Notes under the pieces: generated by a model
What the model was told of the DNA's origin: nothing
The model's input: the letters and a program-made list of their open reading frames with translations, nothing else
Database searches by the model: none
From: Symsagittifera roscoffensis
Lineage: Eukaryota; Xenacoelomorpha; Acoela; Convolutidae
DNA: 64,000 nt
Direction of reading: 5' to 3'
Assembly (NCBI RefSeq): GCF_963678635.1
Contig: NC_087062.1
Coordinates: 28,792,833-28,856,832, forward strand
In this document: positions 33,801-43,287 of the stretch, piece by piece
Layout of the letters: each line of letters begins with the position of its first letter
Position numbering within the stretch: position 1 is the first letter of the stretch
Position numbers and translations under genes: made by a program

Positions 33801-34985
33801 GCAGATGGGACCGGACATCTGCTCGACACCAACGGAAAGAAAATCGGAGTCACAGGGCTGCTGGACACAGGAGCGGTAGTGAGTGTGATGCCAATGAAAA
33901 CTTGGGAAAGAATGGGCTTCACGAGGGAATATCTGATTCCAACGAATCTCCGACTGGCTGCCGCCAATCGAGGAGCGATTTACGTAGCCGGAAGAACACC
34001 AATATTGGTTCTCCACATGGGAGGACGGGATCTTTGGATCAGCTTACTGGTGGTAGAGAATTTGGACGACGCCGACCAATTCATCTTGGGCAGAGATTTT
34101 GTCAGGAATTTTGACGTAATGATTGACTTGAACAACGGTCTGATACGGATTAGAAACCCGGACCGGAAGTATGTTAAGAAACCAATTAATAGGATAATAA
34201 CAGACGAAAACAAGGTGCCAATTTTTTTAGATCAAAAAGTGAAGCTACAGCCAGGACAGGCTGTGGTGTCAATTTTTAGAATGAGAAATTTAAATTCGTT
34301 AGGCGATAGTAAACAGGTTTGCTTAGTACCGAATCCAAATAGTCAGAGTTCGGTGATTTTAGGCCGGAGCTTCTCGGTAACGCAAAACGGACTGTGTGTC
34401 AGTGTGTTATTGAACACACTGGACACCACGGTTTCAAGCCAGCGTGGAAAGAAGCTTGGTTACGGTTTGCCGATGAGGACAGACTATGAGGAGACACAAA
34501 ACTTGAAGAAACATAGTGTGAAAGACTGTCCTTATCATGCCAATAAAGATAAAATTTTAAAGAGGATTAAGGAATTAAAATTTATTCATAAGTTGTTTTC
34601 AATGAAATCCGAAACGGACGACGGCTTATCGAGCTGCTCGAATTTTCCGGAACGCCCCTCGTCATATGAACTAGAATCTGACAAACCGGTTTTGCCAGAG
34701 ATAGAACATTTAAAAGGGAAAATAGGTGAGGGAGATTTCGAAAAGTTGCGGGACGTTTTAAATCGGAACGCAGATGTATTTTCAAAACATAAAGCGGATA
34801 TCGGTTGCTGTAACTTCGTCGAACACGAAATTGAACTAGAAGAAGGCGCCGTTCCCCATAGGGAAGGCGCCGTTCCCCATAGGGAAGGCGCAAGACGAAT
34901 GACGCCACACAAGTCGGAAGCGTGCCGAGCGGAAACTGAAATGTTGCTTGAATACGACAAGATAGAACCCTCGAAATCGTCATGA
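30876..34985 (+). CDS. gag-pro: Gypsy Gag-protease polyprotein (with start of RT)
   Basis: 1369 codons. There is an acidic run (residues about 26-36), a predicted coiled coil (about 155-250), and a Gly/Ser/Arg/Asn-rich linker (about 285-385). A retrotransposon Gag capsid domain follows (about 440-610, with WIEVMKLHF and FLDDLEMLRRR), then a CCHC zinc knuckle CANCSSTDHHVSAC (from 647) and a second knuckle with Tyr for the last Cys (CFFCNLEGHFKSDY, from about 699). A Glu/Lys-rich helix precedes the retropepsin, with active site LLDTGA (Asp997) and the flap-distal ILGRDF (about 1070). The last 100 residues begin RT (HEIELEEGAVPHREG, with the 7-residue unit doubled) and stop after EPSKSS, where a 1-2-nt indel breaks the frame. 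Confidence 0.85.
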   Translation: MRNTLGNIFPFTMGVGTGNEGESQEEEEEEDEEEQVDFGSQVSLNSSTQENEAYVEREIGTMDKFGVVRTISKEVNTPGQSRGFAIMTNSEPQTGESRNKGLGNALADPEVDNEKTSRQRVKARISTSTKLPGTDRVTPPLVTPLVDNGEALEEALNNIVGSIGEQNEQMSIRMSELEKAVHIERESLREEINRNRQEVGRSEKRLKERTDEHIAKNLSRLTREAEERELRLRDDMEKLGTQLEQSLGTLDTKIDAMMERRTQAIMDRLDGLLGSKRGQKEGEPNSGGPSREPKVNFNDHQRRRTYGSTRGRGSSSGYATRDNRTWGPNSRASSTGNRQTSNERPTQGTHATGRSDSGNRRYASPGRSHVGQGGNIHGDSDCRYVPKTEPLTRCEDTQAGHSRDATAMATAFEPLNRSLETFLTRLSRTNERSEKSRRVFKKPRCYKDESDGCIDTWIEVMKLHFEEQDLSERQECSALTRNLEGTALNCVMAKKQYQRDTAEKIFEILLNRFGSRMQGHQAMMRFEKWRQREDETIDKFLDDLEMLRRRSQPDESNRRMNLAVASKFIDGVKNDELRTMLATHYTPLSTNAPTPEELRLKSKEYLLLKPPSRSGYYKNNYGNFNNGPANQGNNWYKPRDDMEKRRSCANCSSTDHHVSACPTYKQGMKAIGFSLEDEDASEMDHEDFMRGLIAKFGPRCFFCNLEGHFKSDYPQLWDAVADIKHPRREEALSGVKASKARLLSEAEARRKDKPQELATKKMQAVTKETREPEPVTAADDFKIDYRAAARDALNRVQQELVTKEIEQKVKLELENEKLQEQLNTFEATEVDETKAPSSLSMKLNVISGQRFGMLPQGSKIQSIISVAGHQVIRNLSEPSEFTLMHLDTRTESRAVRALLTTGGPRTKKLDGRYLEVYGPYQVMLNVDEISIYTRTYVTTDSDQIGQIYLGEDELKVRRIGHDAMMEQDAVHNGYEADGTGHLLDTNGKKIGVTGLLDTGAVVSVMPMKTWERMGFTREYLIPTNLRLAAANRGAIYVAGRTPILVLHMGGRDLWISLLVVENLDDADQFILGRDFVRNFDVMIDLNNGLIRIRNPDRKYVKKPINRIITDENKVPIFLDQKVKLQPGQAVVSIFRMRNLNSLGDSKQVCLVPNPNSQSSVILGRSFSVTQNGLCVSVLLNTLDTTVSSQRGKKLGYGLPMRTDYEETQNLKKHSVKDCPYHANKDKILKRIKELKFIHKLFSMKSETDDGLSSCSNFPERPSSYELESDKPVLPEIEHLKGKIGEGDFEKLRDVLNRNADVFSKHKADIGCCNFVEHEIELEEGAVPHREGAVPHREGARRMTPHKSEACRAETEMLLEYDKIEPSKSS

Positions 34986-36734
34986 TTTGCGGGGTAGTAA
35001 TGGCGAAAAAGAAAGGGGGCAGCTTAGGTTTTGTTGCGACTTTCGTTACTTGAACGCGGTAACGATAAAAGATGCGTACCCGATACCGCGAATAGACGAG
35101 AGCCTCTCTAAGCTTGGTGATGCCAAGTTCTTCACCACATTGGACTTGGGTTCTGCCTTCTGGCAGGTACCTCTACGGAAGAAGGACAGAGAGAAAACCG
35201 GATTCGCGTGTGAGTTGGGCTTGTACCAGTGGAAGAGGATGCCCTTCGGCTTGTGCAACGCACAGCCACTTTTCAAAGACTGATGGCTCAGGCTTTGACC
35301 AGAGCGACCAAGAAATATGGGAATCTCGTGATGTGTTACGTGGACGACGTGGTCATAGCGACACCGACCCTGGAAGACCACATTGATCGGCTCGATGAGG
35401 TCTTTGGATGCCTGAAGAGAGCAGGCTTGAAGTGCAAACCATCCAAATGTGAAATCCTTAGGGATTCAATCAAGTACCTGGGAAGAATGGTGGACAGGCA
35501 TGATGTGAGGCCGGACCCAGAAGCAGTAGAAGCAGTGTTAACATGGAAGGCTCCCAGAACGGACACACAGCTCCTGAGCTTCCTAGGGTTTGCCAACTAC
35601 TACCGTGAGTTCATTAAAGGATATGCGGACAAGGTGTATCCGATGCAGAAGCTGATGCGCAACAAAGGGAAAAAGTTTGAATGGAACGATGAAGCTCAAG
35701 TTGCCTTCGAGAACATAAAGCGGGAACTGTATGGGCATGTACATAAAGGGCATGTATTTTCAAAACATAAAGCGGATATCGGTTGCTGTAACTTCGTCGA
35801 ACACGAAATTGAACTAGAAGAAGGCGCCGTTCCCCATAGGGAAGGCGCCGTTCCCCATAGGGAAGGCGCAAGACGAATGACGCCACACAAGTCGGAAGCG
35901 TGCCGAGCGGAAATTGAAATGTTGCTTGAATACGACAAGATAGAACCCTCGAAATCGTCATGATTTGCGGGGTAGTAATGGCGAAAAAGAAGGGGGCAGC
36001 TTAGGTTTTGTTGCGACTTTCGTTACTTGAACGCGGTAACGATAAAAGATGCGTACCCGATACCGCGAATAGACGAGATCCTCTCTAAGCTTGGTGATGC
36101 CAAGTTCTTCACCACATTGGACTTGGGTTCTGCCTTCTGGCAGGTACCTCTACGGAAGAAGGACAGAGAGAAAACCGGATTAGCGTGTGAGTTGGGCTTG
36201 TACCAGTGGAAGAGGATGCCCTTCGGCTTGTGCAACGCACAGCCACTTTTCAAAGACTGATGGCTCAGGCTTTGACCAGAGCGACCAAGAAATACGGGAA
36301 TCTCGTGATGTGTTACGTGGACGACGTGGTCATAGCGACACCGACCCTGGAAGACCACATTGATCGGCTCGATGAGGTCTTTGGATGCCTGAAGAGAGCA
36401 GGCTTGAAGTGCAAACCATCCAAATGTGAAATCCTTAGGGATTCAATCAAGTACCTGGGAAGAATGGTGGACAGGCATGGTGTGAGGCCGGACCCAGAAG
36501 CAGTAGAAGCAGTGTTAACATGGAAGGCTCCCAGAACGGACACACAGCTCCTGAGCTTCCTAGGGTTTGCCAACTACTACCGTGAGATCATTAAAGGATA
36601 TGCGGACAAGGTGTATCCGATGCAGAAGCTGATGCGCAACAAAGGGAAAAAGTTTGAATGGAACGATGAAGCACAAGTTGCCTTCGAGAACATAAAGCGG
36701 GAACTGTATGGGCATGTACATAAAGGGCATGTAT
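34774..36734 (+). repeat. 977/978-bp tandem duplication inside RT
   Basis: Copy 1 is 34774-35751 and copy 2 is 35752 to about 36734, beginning at ATGTATTTTCAAAAC. The junction shares the 6-bp microhomology ATGTAT. About eight substitutions and a one-base length difference (GAAAGGGGG against GAAGGGGG) separate the copies, so they are about 99 % identical. Each copy also contains a 21-bp internal direct repeat (starting GAAGGCGCCGTTCCCCATAGG). Confidence 0.95.
34987..36734 (+). pseudogene. pol: Gypsy reverse transcriptase, duplicated and frameshifted
   Basis: In copy 1, LRFCCDFRYLNAVT to FGLCNAQPLFKD (34987-35283) is followed in another frame by TFQRLMAQALT and CYVDDVV (35229-35750). The catalytic YVDD is at about 35336 and again at about 36313 in copy 2. 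Two single-base lesions, one after EPSKS (about 34975 and 35953) and one in the CNA/TFQ region (about 35265 and 36242), occur identically in both copies. The junction creates a chimeric open frame (35229-35963) in which the thumb end runs back into the RT N-terminus. No active RT can be made from it. Confidence 0.88.
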
Positions 36735-37736
36735 ATTCTTGACACAGACGCATCGGTAGTAGCCATCTCAGGAATATTGCATCAGGAGCAGGCATGGAAT
36801 GGAAGAACGGTTCTCCGTCCCATTGCATAAGGCAGCAAGGTCTTGAGTGACACTGAGATGAAGTATGGCGCACCAAAAGCAGAAATGTTTGCAGTAGTCA
36901 CATTTGTGGAAAAATTCCGCGCATACTTAGGGAGCGCTCCCTTTAAGTTACGCGTAGACAACAGAGCGTTATCCTGGTTGAAGACCTACTCGATGGATCA
37001 GAGTTATATTGGTAGATGGATAGTAAGATTGGATGGCTACCATATGATAATCGAACACAGGATGCGTGATAAACACCAGAATGCTGACAGCCTCAGTAAG
37101 AAAACTGAGTTCTATGAAAGATTGGAGCAGAAGCAAGCCAATCAAGCAGAAATAAAGGAGGGATTCTCGTTTCTGGACAAAGAAATTTATGAAGCGCTTC
37201 CCTTAACGAGATGGTTAGATAAGTCTGGACATCCAATTCCGGGGCATCCCGAGTTACCTGTAGAGAAAGCAGCCGAGATAAAGATCCTATCCATGGAGGA
37301 CCCGGTCCCCTTGGATCTGTTGCTGCGCTCAAACCTATTCCAGCGAGAACTCTCTCGCATGAACATAAACAGCCTCTCATTATTGAATAAAACGATGCAG
37401 GTCACACCGCAAGTGATGCGAATGCTGGGTGGATTGTTAGAAAGAGAAGTGACCAGAGATGACCCCGAGTGGACAGCAGCAGTGGCTTCACTACTAACAA
37501 TCAAGGAAAAGGTGAAGATCATGCCGTCCATACAACAACACAAAGACAACGAGAGGGATTGTAGGTCGATAGTTCAGCAACTAGTATCCTCAATACCCCA
37601 AGAGGCCTTAGTGCGTACTTCATACGGTCGGAAAGAACAGGGTAACGATACGCGAACGAAAACCGTTACCTTTGAGGAGCAAGATGGAGAAGGTGAGAAG
37701 GTAGAACAAAACGATCAAAAGAAGGTGAGAAGGTGA
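36735..37736 (+). pseudogene. Gypsy RNase H and connection region
   Basis: Immediately after the duplication the frame reads ILDTDASVVAISGILHQ (first Asp), has a TAA near 36827, and continues with EMKYGAPKAEMFAVV (Glu), LRVDNRALSW (Asp) and HQNADSLS (Asp), so all RNase H acidic residues remain. The following region (FYERLEQKQ ... LPLTRWLDKSG) is the Pol tether known in related elements, and the rest to 37736 is a long Lys/Glu-rich linker. It ends at a short repeated GAAGGTGAGAAGGT tract (about 37690-37745) that has changed the frame. Confidence 0.82.
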
Positions 37737-37742
37737 GAAGGT

Positions 37743-38640
37743 AGAACAAAAGGATGAGAAACAGGACCTGGAGAACAAGGTTTTGTCCGGGGAGTTCAGA
37801 TGGATGCGAAGAAGGCACAGACATGATCTGGAGGAGCGCGCAGACTTCATTGCAACCTCTTCAACAGATGAAAACTCCCGAAACTCAGGAATTGACACCT
37901 ATTCAGACAGGAACTCGAGCTCGAGATCAGAACTGTCCGAACTAGCGATCCACACACTACTAGTGGAAATCGTGCAAGGGATCTGGACAGAGGGGTGTAC
38001 CAGGATCCTGACAGTGATCGCTACCTTATACCAAGCGAAAGAGTCTTTGACAACGCAGCGGATGATTTGGAGACAATAGCGGTATCGAAACGTTCGATAA
38101 GTCTGTTGCCACAAAAAGAGGTGGTCAGGACTGATCTCCAGCCGTTCAAGCAAGAAACACAGCCGCTGGCGAAGATTTGGTGCGTTAAGATGGAAGAAGA
38201 CACACACCAGCCCAATGAGCTGAATAGTCAGATGAGGGTCATGAAGACGTACTTGAAGGCGAGATACAGACTCTCGGATCTTCTCGAGGCGCAGAGAAAT
38301 GATCGCATGACAAGCAACCTGAAAAGGTGGATCGAGAATGGTGCTCCGGATAAAGGGGACCTCGAGGAAGATAGTTATCGCATCCTGAGACAGTACTTCA
38401 CGCAGAAGGAAGGGAGGTTATATTTGAACAAGGACGGGATTGTGGCTTGCAAAAGAAGAGAAGAAGACAGAGTCCTATACAAGTATATCGCGATAGTGCT
38501 GCCGCAACTCTATCAGACCGAACTATTATTCAGGTCGCATGATCAGATGGGCCATCAAGGGATCGACAAAGTGCATCAAAGGATCCTGAAGCGCTTTGAG
38601 TGGCCTGGAAGAGACATGCGACCACCTGATCAATACGTGG
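37743..38640 (+). pseudogene. Gypsy Pol linker and integrase H2C2 start
   Basis: Two overlapping frames (37783-38079 and 37995-38681) carry an acidic/Ser-rich linker and then RLYLNKDGIVAC and FRSHDQMGHQGIDKVHQRI, the His half of the integrase zinc-binding domain, ending EWPGRDMR near 38625. The CX2C half and the first catalytic Asp that should follow are missing. Confidence 0.78.
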
Positions 38641-40075
38641 ATAGCGAGACATGGTTGCCCGATTGCGTTTCAATCAGATAAGGGAACAGCTTTCGTAGGA
38701 GAGCTTACGAAAGAGCTTATGAGACGCTCGCAGGTTGCTCAGGCTCACTCCACGACATACCACCCTCAGACGAATGGCTTAGTGGAAAGACAGAATAGGA
38801 CGTTAGTGTCGATGCTGAGAGTATATTGTTCCAGGTACTTGATCGATTGGGACAGATACCTTCCACAGGTGATGGGAGCATATAATAGCACGCAACACTC
38901 CACCACTGGAGTTAGTCCACACATGATGCTAACTGGACACGAGAAGTCTTTACCCTTAACCTTTTTCTACCCAGAGTATGAGGGAAAGAAAACGTCTCCA
39001 CAGGTCTATGTGAGGGATGTGATCAGACGTCAACAGAAGCTGAACGATTTATGCAGACGAAATACTCAAAAAGCAAAGGCAAGGCAGAGAAAAAAATTCG
39101 ACAAGAAAGTAGCTGGTGCAAAGGCTTACAAGGTGGGAGATTTGTATGGGTATTTCAGAACGTTATACCACCGAAAGGAACAAAAAAGCTCCTAAAAAAG
39201 TGGAGGGGACCCTTCATGATTAAGCCACACAATCCATCGACAGAAGACTGGTGTATACCTGCAGACATGGAAGAAGGGGATTATCTAATGATGGATCCTG
39301 CTTGTGAGGTCAACGAGAACGGTACAAGGGAGAAGAACGATGGAAACGAAGTCGTGGAGGAAGGAACGAATACACCGCTGGAACAGGATCCAAACGAGAT
39401 GATCGAAGAGGACCCTTACCCTGCGCAGAGGAGGATTGGCAGGATCCCGAACAGATGGAGGCTCCCAAGAATTTGGAACCAGATCTTCCGTTCACGATGC
39501 AGACTCGTCAGGGTGACGAGACAAGACCAAGAAAGAAATATAACCATTACGGTGACGACTTTGTAGTAGACAGGATAGATCTGAGAAAGATAGTGGAAGA
39601 AATGGTGGGTCTAGACGGCATAACAGTCTCACAAGACATCGACATAGTAGATGATCACCACCAGGAATGGATCGAGGACAGGTCGAAACCCGAAGTAGAA
39701 TTCGACGAGGAGCAATTGGAGTCCTACGAAGAAGATCTCACAAATCTGCGAGTCTTGGAGTGGCTGAACGAAATGACATCAGACCCTAAAGAGACCAGCG
39801 TCACGATTCAAGAAGTAGATCGTGAAAGCATAAAATACATGAAGACCGAACGAGATGATCCTTCCTGGGCTGCCCAGGAAGGGCGACTACTCATTCCGGC
39901 TTCCAATCTTGATTTGATACCCGGTATGCGATCGACGGGGACGTCGATGGATATTTTTGTCCGGGGAGTGGGGGTAGGACTTACCCACACTGAAAATTTG
40001 ATAATAAAAAAAATTGAGAATAGCAAGAGAGACAGGAGACTTAGAAGCAGAAACAGGCGAAGAAACCTGACATAG
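38596..40075 (+). pseudogene. Gypsy integrase core remnant and C-terminal Pol tail
   Basis: The core resumes at TWIARHGCPIAFQSDKGTAF (second catalytic Asp near 38672) and STTYHPQTNGLVERQNRT (Glu near 38783), then GVSPHMMLTGHEKSLPL. After a frame change near 39150 the C-terminal domain follows (GDFVWVF, WRGPFMIKPHN, about 39140-39230). After another near 39450 an acidic tail (MEAPKNLEP to NRRRNLT) runs to 40075. The core's first Asp is deleted at about 38625-38640, so the enzyme is inactive. The direct-repeat nature of the deletion end points is not obvious. Confidence 0.82.
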
Positions 40076-40191
40076 GGAGGGTAGTTGAGTCATACTTTAA
40101 CTTACCAAATGAATATTCAAGTAATATAATACTAACATACAGTGATTTTATACTCACAAATAGAACATGTGCGATAGCAATCACAGCAGAC

Positions 40192-40572
40192 ATGAGTCTT
40201 AGGACAGCGTTAGCGGCAGATTTTAAGAGAGAATATAAAAACATAGAGTTCCTATGGAAGCAAAGACCAGGGATAGGGGGCGTAGCGGCCTTACCTCCGG
40301 CGGCGTCACAGATACCGGAAAAATACCTGGTATCGAGGGTATCGAGGGCGACGGAGAAGCACCACGTGGACTCGGAAAACCTAGTCTTGTCCTTGACGAG
40401 GTTGAGGGACTTCCTCGTGGAAAAGGACGTGAAGGAGCTTTCGCTTCCAGTGTACGACCCGAACAGAGGACGACTGCACCCTCGAGAACTGTACGCGCTG
40501 GTACACGTGATATTCTCTGATACTAATATACAAGTATATTTACATAAGAAATTTTACTTAAGTATAGGCTGA
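40192..40572 (+). CDS. Accessory ORF, 126 codons, unrecognised
   Basis: ATG at 40192. A mixed helical protein (MSLRTALAADFKREYKN ... RLHPRELYALVHVIF) without motifs that I recognise. The region shows coding-like composition. It is the first ORF after Pol, 116 bp downstream, in the same orientation. It may be real or a fragment. Confidence 0.5.
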   Translation: MSLRTALAADFKREYKNIEFLWKQRPGIGGVAALPPAASQIPEKYLVSRVSRATEKHHVDSENLVLSLTRLRDFLVEKDVKELSLPVYDPNRGRLHPRELYALVHVIFSDTNIQVYLHKKFYLSIG

Positions 40573-40957
40573 GTGACGGGCGTGAGAGTGTTAGGCTAAA
40601 GACTAAGTTGTGTGATATGTGTGATATGTATGTTATGTTATGTGTTATGTTATTAAGATCGTGGGTAAGAAGGGGTTAGTGACCATGAACATCAGAATGA
40701 CGATCTTAGGAATAGATCCAAAGTTTGGACTGTCCAATCTTAGGTCGAATTCCAAAAATTTAGAGACCGATTGATACTAATCAATTTTAGGAACAGAATC
40801 TTTTTATCTGACTGTTTTTAAATGAATTTTAACGAGAAGTTAAGGCGAAACTGACAAGTGTGATATTCGTGAACCTTTTTCTAGATCCTGATTGATCGTT
40901 TAATTACTCACTTGATTCAAACCTTTGAATCAAACCAAATCGAACTTGAAGAACAGA
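40573..40957. other. Non-coding gap with TGTGATATGT/TATGTTATG microsatellite
   Basis: There is a low-complexity run at about 40610-40655, after which the sequence is more AT-rich than the neighbouring ORFs. It could hold a promoter or splice acceptor for the downstream ORFs; I see no clear TATA box. Confidence 0.4.
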
Positions 40958-41542
40958 ATGGATAATTTCAACTTGGATGAAAAGATGGACCTGACAGAGG
41001 CATATGTAGGACCGATGATAGATGCGATCTATCGTCGGCTAATGGATCGAGACTTTGCTCTGGAGGAACCAGAGGTAGTCATGTTGCTGACCGCCCTGAT
41101 CAACATCTTGGGGCATGACAACCGTGGGGACCGCCCCACGGAAGTCCTGTTGATGGCAGCATTTGGAGAGAGGGGAGTACTAGACCGCCCGAACATGAGA
41201 GTGATGAGGTGGAGAAACGGGGCTCTCTCAGGGAGTGACTTGGCGAATGAGCCTGGATTGGGAAGTTATAGGACTTACCAACCAGGTGAAATGCCTATGC
41301 CCTCCAAGCCCAAATCTGGGCTGACGAGAATGCATCAGGAGATGAACAGCGAGGCTGCCTCGTCTGGTTCACCACTGAGAGCAGCTGTACCACCAAAGAG
41401 GGCGAAAGAAGAACACAGGGTTCAGACGAACCAAACCATGCAAGATCTGGATGGGATAAAGGACGAACTGGAAAGGATAAAAAAGGAGCTGGACGAGGTG
41501 ACTAAGACCATGCTCATTGCGGAGGACGACAGAGATATGTAG
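40958..41542 (+). CDS. Accessory ORF with C-terminal coiled coil
   Basis: I chose the ATG at 40958 (MDNFNLDEKMDLTEAYVG); the frame is open 33 bp further up but without ATG. It has about 194 codons. Residues 1-90 are helical, then a Pro/Ser/Lys linker, then a strong heptad stretch (LDGIKDELERIKKELDEV) at the end. After the TAG, related coiled-coil sequence seems to continue in neighbouring frames to about 41640, so the protein may be truncated. Function unknown; a Gag-like or structural role is possible. Confidence 0.6.
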   Translation: MDNFNLDEKMDLTEAYVGPMIDAIYRRLMDRDFALEEPEVVMLLTALINILGHDNRGDRPTEVLLMAAFGERGVLDRPNMRVMRWRNGALSGSDLANEPGLGSYRTYQPGEMPMPSKPKSGLTRMHQEMNSEAASSGSPLRAAVPPKRAKEEHRVQTNQTMQDLDGIKDELERIKKELDEVTKTMLIAEDDRDM

Positions 41543-41667
41543 AAAAAATTGTTCGAAGACTGCAACAAAAAGCAGGGTCAAGAAATATAGCGCTTGAGTC
41601 AGGACTACAAGGAGCGATCGGAACGGATGGCGTTGACACCGGCTGTGGAGAATACCTGCAAGGATCT

Positions 41668-42864
41668 GTGGTGATACCTGCAAGGAGCATTCCTCGTGGG
41701 CATTCCCCGATGGAGCTCTTGACGCCTCGAGAAATGAGTCAGACAACGGAGACACGGCTTCCGACAGCGACAGATCGAGTGACAATCCCGGACCCTAGTG
41801 ACACCTTGGGTGACCCCGTCGTGGAACAAACGGTGAGGAAGCTGATAGAGACAGCTGGACGACTGGTCGCCAACAATAATGCGCCAGGTTCCGGGGTGAC
41901 TGCACCCTATGGAACAATCGATGACACGGGCAGAGTACGACTCTCCCAGACCGTGATCAGACAGGGAATAAGCGACGTGACGCCACTAATGGGGAGCTCT
42001 AAGGCCCCAGTAAAAAGAATACAGAAGATGCCAGCGAATAAAGTACCACGTGTAATAGACATACAAAAGAACAATCAGTTGAGATATAACTTCACGGGAG
42101 TTCCGGAGACAGATCCGAGAGCTTGCTTCAATCGAGCGACTTGGAACCCGGCAGTAAACTTGCAACAACCGCCACTGGGGACATCACATCTGATACTGGG
42201 AGACAGCTTGGTCAGAGTACTATCGAATTTGAGGACCTCTTGGGTCACCACGGTGATGGCCTTCGGAGGAGCGACTATAGCCCAGTTATATCGGATGGTG
42301 GAACTAATGAATCCAGGGAGGATCCCCAGTGTGATGATCCAGGTTGGAACGAACAACATCTCGAGAAGTTCGGATGAGGAGGAAGCACTATGGGAATCGA
42401 TGATGGTGTGCTTGTTTACTACTCTCTGGCAGAAGTTCAACTGCGCGGTACTGACCGTTTGCACTGTGCCTATGAATGCAAGAAGCTTGACAGCAGCAGG
42501 GAGAAGGCACAACGAAGGAGTGGTCAGGTGGAACAATATTTTGAGGAATCTCGCAAGTCGAAATGCCGGAAGGATGATTCTCATGGACATCGAACATGAG
42601 CTGAGAGCGATGGATCAGGCCAGGCTGAGCACGAACGGCATCCACTACGATAGTATAGAAGGACAGGCTTGGCTGAACAGAGTCTTCCAGGAGCGATTGG
42701 ATGAGTTGGAGGTAGAATTCTTTGACACAGGACTGCTGAGGGAAGAAGGAGGATCGAGCGAAACGGTGATTACCACCTTTGTGCCTCCTAACCTGGAAAC
42801 AAGCTTGGGGATGGTCCCGGCCGTCACGAATTATAGACAGCAGAGCTCCAGCGAACCAGGTTAA
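41668..42864 (+). CDS. SGNH/GDSL-hydrolase-like accessory protein
   Basis: 398 codons. After a polar N-terminal 170 residues, a compact alpha/beta domain shows the SGNH block order: LGDSLVR (block I, candidate nucleophile Ser180), FGGATIAQL (block II-like Gly), VGTNNIS (block III GxN, Asn229), and NGIHYDSIEGQAWLN (block V, His326). The Asp that normally sits three residues before the His is Asn323. Such esterase-like domains are known in ORF1 proteins of some LINEs and in Athena-type elements, but are not standard in Gypsy elements. The frame is intact. The open frame may begin upstream of 41668, since related sequence is open back to about 41545. Confidence 0.6.
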   Translation: MVIPARSIPRGHSPMELLTPREMSQTTETRLPTATDRVTIPDPSDTLGDPVVEQTVRKLIETAGRLVANNNAPGSGVTAPYGTIDDTGRVRLSQTVIRQGISDVTPLMGSSKAPVKRIQKMPANKVPRVIDIQKNNQLRYNFTGVPETDPRACFNRATWNPAVNLQQPPLGTSHLILGDSLVRVLSNLRTSWVTTVMAFGGATIAQLYRMVELMNPGRIPSVMIQVGTNNISRSSDEEEALWESMMVCLFTTLWQKFNCAVLTVCTVPMNARSLTAAGRRHNEGVVRWNNILRNLASRNAGRMILMDIEHELRAMDQARLSTNGIHYDSIEGQAWLNRVFQERLDELEVEFFDTGLLREEGGSSETVITTFVPPNLETSLGMVPAVTNYRQQSSSEPG

Positions 42865-42885
42865 AGGACGGATGTTCAAGATCGA

Positions 42886-43287
42886 TTGGGAGAAGCACCG
42901 GTAAGGAGGACCATTCATCCTCGGAGAAGACTAGGAACTGATAACCCAATCAAAGAGACAGCCAGCACGTTTAGATCAGACACGAGATCGGAGACGACAA
43001 GTACCAGTCGAGAGGAGAGACGCCCGGGCAGAGGCTCGTTGATGTGGTCAAGGCCCATACCATCTCCCTGGCATGTATACAAAGATGAACTAATGAAGCT
43101 GGATCTCCAGAGGGTGAGCTTCATCGAAGATGCAAGGAGGATGCTGAATGGAGCGAGGCTATCCGTCAGCAGACTGTACTCGATAACAGGCGTAGACTGG
43201 TTGATAGCCGCTAGCAAAAACTTCAGTTCCACGACAGCCTTGAGATTTGCTGACCTAGAGGGACTGCCCTCTAATAACACGATTTGA
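42886..43287 (+). CDS. Continuation ORF, same frame as the SGNH-like ORF
   Basis: 133 codons in the same frame, separated from the previous ORF by only a TAA at 42862-42864. It opens with an Arg-rich, Ser/Thr-rich linker and then KDELMKLDLQRVSFIEDARRM and VDWLIAASKNF. It probably belongs to one protein with its neighbours; its end overlaps the next ORF by four bases (ATGA-type) at 43284-43287. No domain recognised. Confidence 0.5.
   Translation: MGEAPVRRTIHPRRRLGTDNPIKETASTFRSDTRSETTSTSREERRPGRGSLMWSRPIPSPWHVYKDELMKLDLQRVSFIEDARRMLNGARLSVSRLYSITGVDWLIAASKNFSSTTALRFADLEGLPSNNTI

Noticed and set aside
42388-42918. 176-codon minus-strand ORF opposite the SGNH-like gene
   Set aside because: Antisense shadow; the plus frame carries the motifs.
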